8,187 bases of DNA from JBCDBH01 sp039184055 (GTDB lineage: Bacteria; Acidobacteriota; Thermoanaerobaculia; Multivoradales; J023). The stretch is taken from positions 1 through 8,187 of the forward strand of contig JBCDBH010000269.1 of NCBI GenBank assembly GCA_039184055.1, read 5' to 3'. The position numbers and the translations under genes were made by a program. Numbering within the stretch: position 1 is the stretch's first letter; each line of letters begins with the position of its first letter. The notes below the pieces were generated by a model. That model made no database searches. It was not told the origin of the DNA and was given only the letters and a program-made list of their open reading frames with translations. This document shows positions 5,104 to 8,187 of the stretch, one piece after another.

Positions 5104-7482
5104 ATGGAGCAGCGTCTTTCTCGGCCCGCGTATTTGCGGACCGCGCTCTTCGTCGATTTCGACAACATCTACATCACCCTCGAGCGCGATCAGTTCGAGG
5201 CGGCAGAAATCTTCGCATCACAACCCGCGCGTTGGCTTTCATGGCTCACTCACTCTCTACCTTGTGAATACGACAGCTCCGGTGCGCCACAACGTCGAAT
5301 CTTGATTCGGCGTTGTTATCTCAACCCGCGAACCTTTCACTTCTATCGTCCGAACTTTCTCCACGCTGGTTTCGAGGTGATCGACTGCCCACCTCTCACC
5401 AGCCACGGAAAAACCAGCGCCGATGTCTTGATGGCCGTCGACATTCTCGATGCCTTGGCCTGGCCGGAGCGATTCGACGAGATCATCATCCTGTCGGCGG
5501 ATGCGGATTTCACCCCCGTGCTGATGCGTGTTCGCAAGCACGATCGGCGTTGCGCCGTGCTCGCCGCCGGCCCCGCCGCGGCGGCGTACAAAGCGGCTTG
5601 CGATCAGCTCATCGATGCCGATGATTTTGTCCAGCACGCGCTCGGTGTCGACGAAGACGAGGTGCGCGAACCACGTCCGGCACACAGCCAAACACGCGCC
5701 GCGCGGACCGCCTCCGGCACGACCCCACCGCCACCCGCCACCGCGTCGCGCGAAACGCTCGCCAAGATCTCGGGTCGGCTCGAAGACATCGTCAACGATA
5801 CCGGTGCCCTGCGCGCCGATCAGCTACCCGGTATCTACAAAGAATTCCGTGAATTCGCCGAGGGCGAGAACTGGCTCGGCTATTTCTCACTCCGGCGCAT
5901 GACCGAAGCCGTGCTGCGTTCGATCGATACGCTCGGCCTCGTCGATCACGACGACACCTGGTGGGTCGAACGTCTCGACCGCGGCGCGGCGCCGCCACCG
6001 GCCGAGCGCGCCGGTCCGCCACCACAAGAACACCGTGACCCGTTCCCCAGCGAGCCCCAGCCCGGCAACGAAAAGCGTCCGTCCCGGTCCGAACCGCCAC
6101 CGCCAGCGCCCAAGGCTCCAGTCGAAGACGAAGGCGACGATGTGGCGATCTTGGTGCGCGAGATCGTCGAAGACGCCGACCGGCCGGTTCATCTCGCCAC
6201 CCTCGCCCATCGCGTGGTGCAGGCCTTCGGCGAAGCCATCCGTGACCGTTCGTGGGGCGGCGCCGGTTCGTTCAAGGGTTTTCTCGAGCGCCTCGACCTC
6301 GGCGATCTGACGATCTCGGCGGCGACTGGGGTGGTCTTCGACCCCGTGCGTCACGACCTCGAGGAACCGCGCGTCGGCGACGACGACTTCGCGGACGAGT
6401 ATCCGCGTCTGGCGCCGCTGGCGCGCCGTGTCAACGAGCTCACCGACATGCCCTATCTGCCCCCGCATGTCTATGCCGTATTGCTCGAAGAGATCGCCGA
6501 CGAGGTCAACGCCAACGGCTACAACCTCTACCAAACCTCCAAAGCCGTCCGTGACGGCTGCTGGGATCGCGACGTCGCGGTGGCGCGTGGCGACATCAAC
6601 TTCATCCTCCGCGGCATCAACTTCGCTGGTCACACGCTGGGTCAACAAGACGAAGATCCCGAGGTGCTCGGTGAAGTGCTGGCCCAAAACGTGCTCAATC
6701 TGTGCAGTCGTGCCCAAATGGAGCTCAGCGGTGCCGACGAACGTCTGGTGAGCGATTGGATTCTCGGCGAGCTGTCCGAAGACGACGACTACGAAGACGA
6801 CGAACCGCCGTCGAACACGCGAGCCACCGACGAGGCCGACGGTGACGACCAGGGCGACGAGGACGACGAGTGGTACGGCGACGACGACTACGACGATGCC
6901 GACTACGACGAGTACGACGAGGACGAGCCGGCCGACTACGACTCGGATGAAGATGACGGCGACGACGAAGACAGCGAGATCGACGACGATGAAGGCAGAG
7001 ACGGGGTCGCAGACGACGGGTTCGCCGACGACAACGATACTGAGGACGACGGCCTAGACGCAGACGGTGTCGACGATAGCGGAGTCGACGAAGAGTCGGA
7101 CGACGAGGCCGAGGCCGACGACGGCCCCGAAGTCGACGGGGACGAAGACGTCTCGACGAGCGATTCCGAAACCGACGACGACGATGAAGCACCGATCGAA
7201 GCTGAAACCGAAGCCGACGAGAGCGACGACGTGGACCTAGAGGCGGCCGGAGAAAGCGAAGACGTCGCCATCGACGAGCCGGCCGACGACCTTGGCGAGC
7301 CGCCCCAGACCGAGGAGGACTCGACGGGCAACGACGAGCCGACCGAGGACGATTCGGACGGCGACTCCGCTGAGGACAGCGATACGACGACTGACGATTC
7401 GGCGAACGACGACGACTCGGCGAACGACGAGGGCGACGAGCCGGAAGAAGACAAGTCGGAAGACGACGACGACGATCGCTGA
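5104..7482 (+). CDS. NYN-domain putative ribonuclease with OST-HTH/LOTUS-like domain and acidic C-terminal tail
   Basis: A 792-residue soluble protein without signal peptide or membrane segments. Residues about 13-180 form an NYN (PIN-like, PF01936-type) nuclease domain. Its acidic residues sit where the family's metal ligands are expected: ALFVDFDNI (Asp18, Asp20), GKTSADVLMAVDI (Asp107, Asp113) and ILSADADFTPVL (Asp133, Asp135). A Pro/Ala linker follows, then a possible degenerate winged-helix unit (about 217-291, ending in DTWWVER). A Pro-rich linker (about 293-342) leads to an OST-HTH/LOTUS-like domain (about 346-416, from VAILVREIV to GVVFDPVRH). Residues about 432-556 form an unrecognised, probably helical domain. 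The tail from 558 to the end is highly acidic: by hand count about 127 of 235 residues are Asp or Glu and only four are Lys or Arg. NYN plus LOTUS suggests cleavage or handling of structured RNA, as inferred for bacterial relatives and known for animal MARF1; substrate unknown. It probably has its own promoter and is not in an operon with its neighbours. Domain calls are from motif recognition only. Confidence 0.82.
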   Translation: MEQRLSRPAYLRTALFVDFDNIYITLERDQFEAAEIFASQPARWLSWLTHSLPCEYDSSGAPQRRILIRRCYLNPRTFHFYRPNFLHAGFEVIDCPPLTSHGKTSADVLMAVDILDALAWPERFDEIIILSADADFTPVLMRVRKHDRRCAVLAAGPAAAAYKAACDQLIDADDFVQHALGVDEDEVREPRPAHSQTRAARTASGTTPPPPATASRETLAKISGRLEDIVNDTGALRADQLPGIYKEFREFAEGENWLGYFSLRRMTEAVLRSIDTLGLVDHDDTWWVERLDRGAAPPPAERAGPPPQEHRDPFPSEPQPGNEKRPSRSEPPPPAPKAPVEDEGDDVAILVREIVEDADRPVHLATLAHRVVQAFGEAIRDRSWGGAGSFKGFLERLDLGDLTISAATGVVFDPVRHDLEEPRVGDDDFADEYPRLAPLARRVNELTDMPYLPPHVYAVLLEEIADEVNANGYNLYQTSKAVRDGCWDRDVAVARGDINFILRGINFAGHTLGQQDEDPEVLGEVLAQNVLNLCSRAQMELSGADERLVSDWILGELSEDDDYEDDEPPSNTRATDEADGDDQGDEDDEWYGDDDYDDADYDEYDEDEPADYDSDEDDGDDEDSEIDDDEGRDGVADDGFADDNDTEDDGLDADGVDDSGVDEESDDEAEADDGPEVDGDEDVSTSDSETDDDDEAPIEAETEADESDDVDLEAAGESEDVAIDEPADDLGEPPQTEEDSTGNDEPTEDDSDGDSAEDSDTTTDDSANDDDSANDEGDEPEEDKSEDDDDDR
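6775..7479 (+). repeat. Low-complexity GAC/GAG-rich tract encoding the acidic tail
   Basis: About 700 bases dominated by GAC, GAG, GAA and GAT codons, inside the NYN gene. The first part is rich in Asp-Tyr (residues about 590-614), the last part in Ser, Thr and Asn between acidic runs. The composition produces long Ser-rich and Arg-rich open frames on the other strand that are artefacts. Such tracts can change length by slippage or recombination. Confidence 0.85.
7393..7428 (+). repeat. 18-base direct tandem repeat, two copies
   Basis: Copy one is 7393-7410 and copy two 7411-7428. They differ at one base (GAT versus GAC) and both encode DDSAND, at residues 764-769 and 770-775 of the NYN protein. 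This looks like a recent in-frame duplication within the acidic tail. Confidence 0.85.
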
Positions 7483-7490
7483 TCCGAAAT

Positions 7491-7505
7491 CGCGTCCGTG
7501 ACGCG
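7491..7505. terminator. Hairpin between convergent genes, possible bidirectional terminator
   Basis: CGCGTC (7491-7496) and GACGCG (7500-7505) form a perfect 6-bp GC-rich stem with a 3-base loop, located in the 28 bases between the two convergent stop codons. On the minus strand it is followed by ATTTC, and on the plus strand there is no T run. The location suits a shared terminator, but the weak T tracts keep confidence modest. Confidence 0.4.
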
Positions 7506-7510
7506 CCGAG

Positions 7511-8187
7511 CTAACCCGTTTCGACGATGCTCGGCGCGATCACCGACGGATCGATATCGACCTCGTCAGCGAATAGGACCTTGATGGCTCGCACACCGTC
7601 GAGCCCCCACTGCTCCTCACGCAGCAGCCACTGCTTGATGAACGCACCGACCGTGCGTCGTGCTTCGTCACGCACCAGGTCGACGTGCTTGGGGTTTTGC
7701 GCCCGGCGAGTCAGGCGCGGGGTGAGCGAGCGTTCCATCTCTTCGAGCTGCGCCTGAGCATCATCGGCGAGCAGCCAATCGGCTTCGACGTGTTTTTCCA
7801 ACCGGTCGGTATGAATCGCCGGAGGCTGGCTCGGGCGGATCGAAGGCGCATGAACGATCGCGATCCCGTCCGCGACCTCGACACGCCAATCACCGGCGAG
7901 GTCCAAATGGTAGCGGTAGGTCACGGGAACACGGATCTCGGTCACCGAGGCCCCCAGCGGGACCAGATCCCACATGGCCATGTGCTCCTCGCGCCGGGTG
8001 AAGGTTTCGGTGGCGTCGAGCGTGGCGAGCTCGAGACGACCGGCGCCCGCCCCTTCGATTTCCGGTAAGGACGACAGGAATTGCTCGGTGACGTCGCCGG
8101 TGAAGAAGCTCCGTGCCAGCCGATCGGCGGTCTCGACGGTTTGCTCGGCCACGCCGGCCACGGAGCTCCCGGCCTTCTCCACCAAAC
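7511..8187 (-). CDS. DUF4230-like protein, N-terminus outside the window
   Basis: About 225 residues of the C-terminal part are visible; the frame is open to the window edge, so the TTG codon at 8185-8183 is not trusted as the start. No hydrophobic membrane segment is present in the visible part. A mixed beta region (VTEIRVPVTYRYHLDL, then WRVEVADGIAIVHAPSI) is followed by a long helical region rich in Arg, Glu and Gln, and the end (VRAIKVLFADEVDIDPS) is again strand-like. A conserved-looking VTYRYHLDL followed by a beta strand, a proline-rich turn and an Ala/Arg-rich helix resembles the DUF4230 family, whose members often have an N-terminal membrane anchor and no established function. That assignment is by general resemblance only. 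The gene converges on the NYN gene, so the two are not co-transcribed. It ends with TAG at 7513-7511. Confidence 0.5.
   Translation of the reverse strand, partial: LVEKAGSSVAGVAEQTVETADRLARSFFTGDVTEQFLSSLPEIEGAGAGRLELATLDATETFTRREEHMAMWDLVPLGASVTEIRVPVTYRYHLDLAGDWRVEVADGIAIVHAPSIRPSQPPAIHTDRLEKHVEADWLLADDAQAQLEEMERSLTPRLTRRAQNPKHVDLVRDEARRTVGAFIKQWLLREEQWGLDGVRAIKVLFADEVDIDPSVIAPSIVETG

Noticed and set aside
5887..6717. 276-codon open frame on the minus strand
   Set aside because: It is antisense to the domain-bearing part of the NYN gene, has no recognisable motif and no ribosome binding site that I can see.
6842..7057. Thr-rich open frame on the plus strand
   Set aside because: Frame-shifted reading of the GACGAC tract (ACG codons), overlapping the real gene.
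6725..7192. Arg-rich open frame on the minus strand, protamine-like
   Set aside because: Another frame of the same acidic tract; the Arg content comes from CGT/CGC created by GACG repeats.
6936..7454. Ser-rich open frame on the minus strand
   Set aside because: It is the reverse complement of the GAC/GAG tract (GTC/TCG codons), so the Ser-rich product is a composition artefact.
6775..7479. CRISPR-like array or regular long tandem repeat
   Set aside because: The tract is irregular codon-level low complexity without constant repeat units and spacers, apart from one 18-base duplication.
5104..8187. Operon or defence island built from the NYN gene and the DUF4230-like gene
   Set aside because: The two genes are convergent, not co-directional, and no further defence genes are visible in the window.

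Overview
The window is a high-GC bacterial chromosome segment (about 64% GC by eye) with six protein-coding genes packed end to end. No RNA genes, insertion sequences or CRISPR arrays were seen. The gene content fits a Gram-negative, probably a deltaproteobacterial-grade lineage (Myxococcota/Bradymonadota-like). That guess rests on GC content, a compact hemA-hemC-hemD block, a bacterial NYN/LOTUS-type protein and a very acidic low-complexity protein tail. It is not a phylogenetic result.

Positions 1-2845 hold a tetrapyrrole (heme) biosynthesis operon on the + strand: hemA (5' end cut off by the window), hemC and hemD. Consecutive genes overlap by the four bases ATGA, which suggests translational coupling. 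Together they take glutamyl-tRNA to glutamate-1-semialdehyde (HemA), porphobilinogen to hydroxymethylbilane (HemC), and hydroxymethylbilane to uroporphyrinogen III (HemD). The glutamate-semialdehyde aminomutase and porphobilinogen synthase steps must be encoded elsewhere. After a 68-base gap, a gene on the same strand (2914-4971) encodes a polytopic membrane protein that looks like a GT-C fold (PMT/GT39-like) lipid-sugar-dependent glycosyltransferase. It may be read through from the hem genes but has no clear link to heme.

The 132-base gap at 4972-5103 holds a small GC hairpin with a short T run, a perfect TTGACA box and a good Shine-Dalgarno, so a new transcription unit probably starts here. 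It encodes the most unusual gene of the window (5104-7482): a 792-residue protein with an N-terminal NYN (PIN-like) ribonuclease domain, one convincing and one possible OST-HTH/LOTUS winged-helix domain, an unrecognised helical domain, and a roughly 235-residue tail in which more than half of residues are Asp or Glu. It is a plausible RNA-processing or RNA-silencing factor and is the best candidate here for undescribed biology.

On the minus strand, converging on that gene with only 28 bases between stop codons, is the 3' part of a gene (7511-8187, start outside the window) for a protein resembling the DUF4230 family. A perfect 6-bp hairpin lies between the two stops and may serve as a shared terminator.
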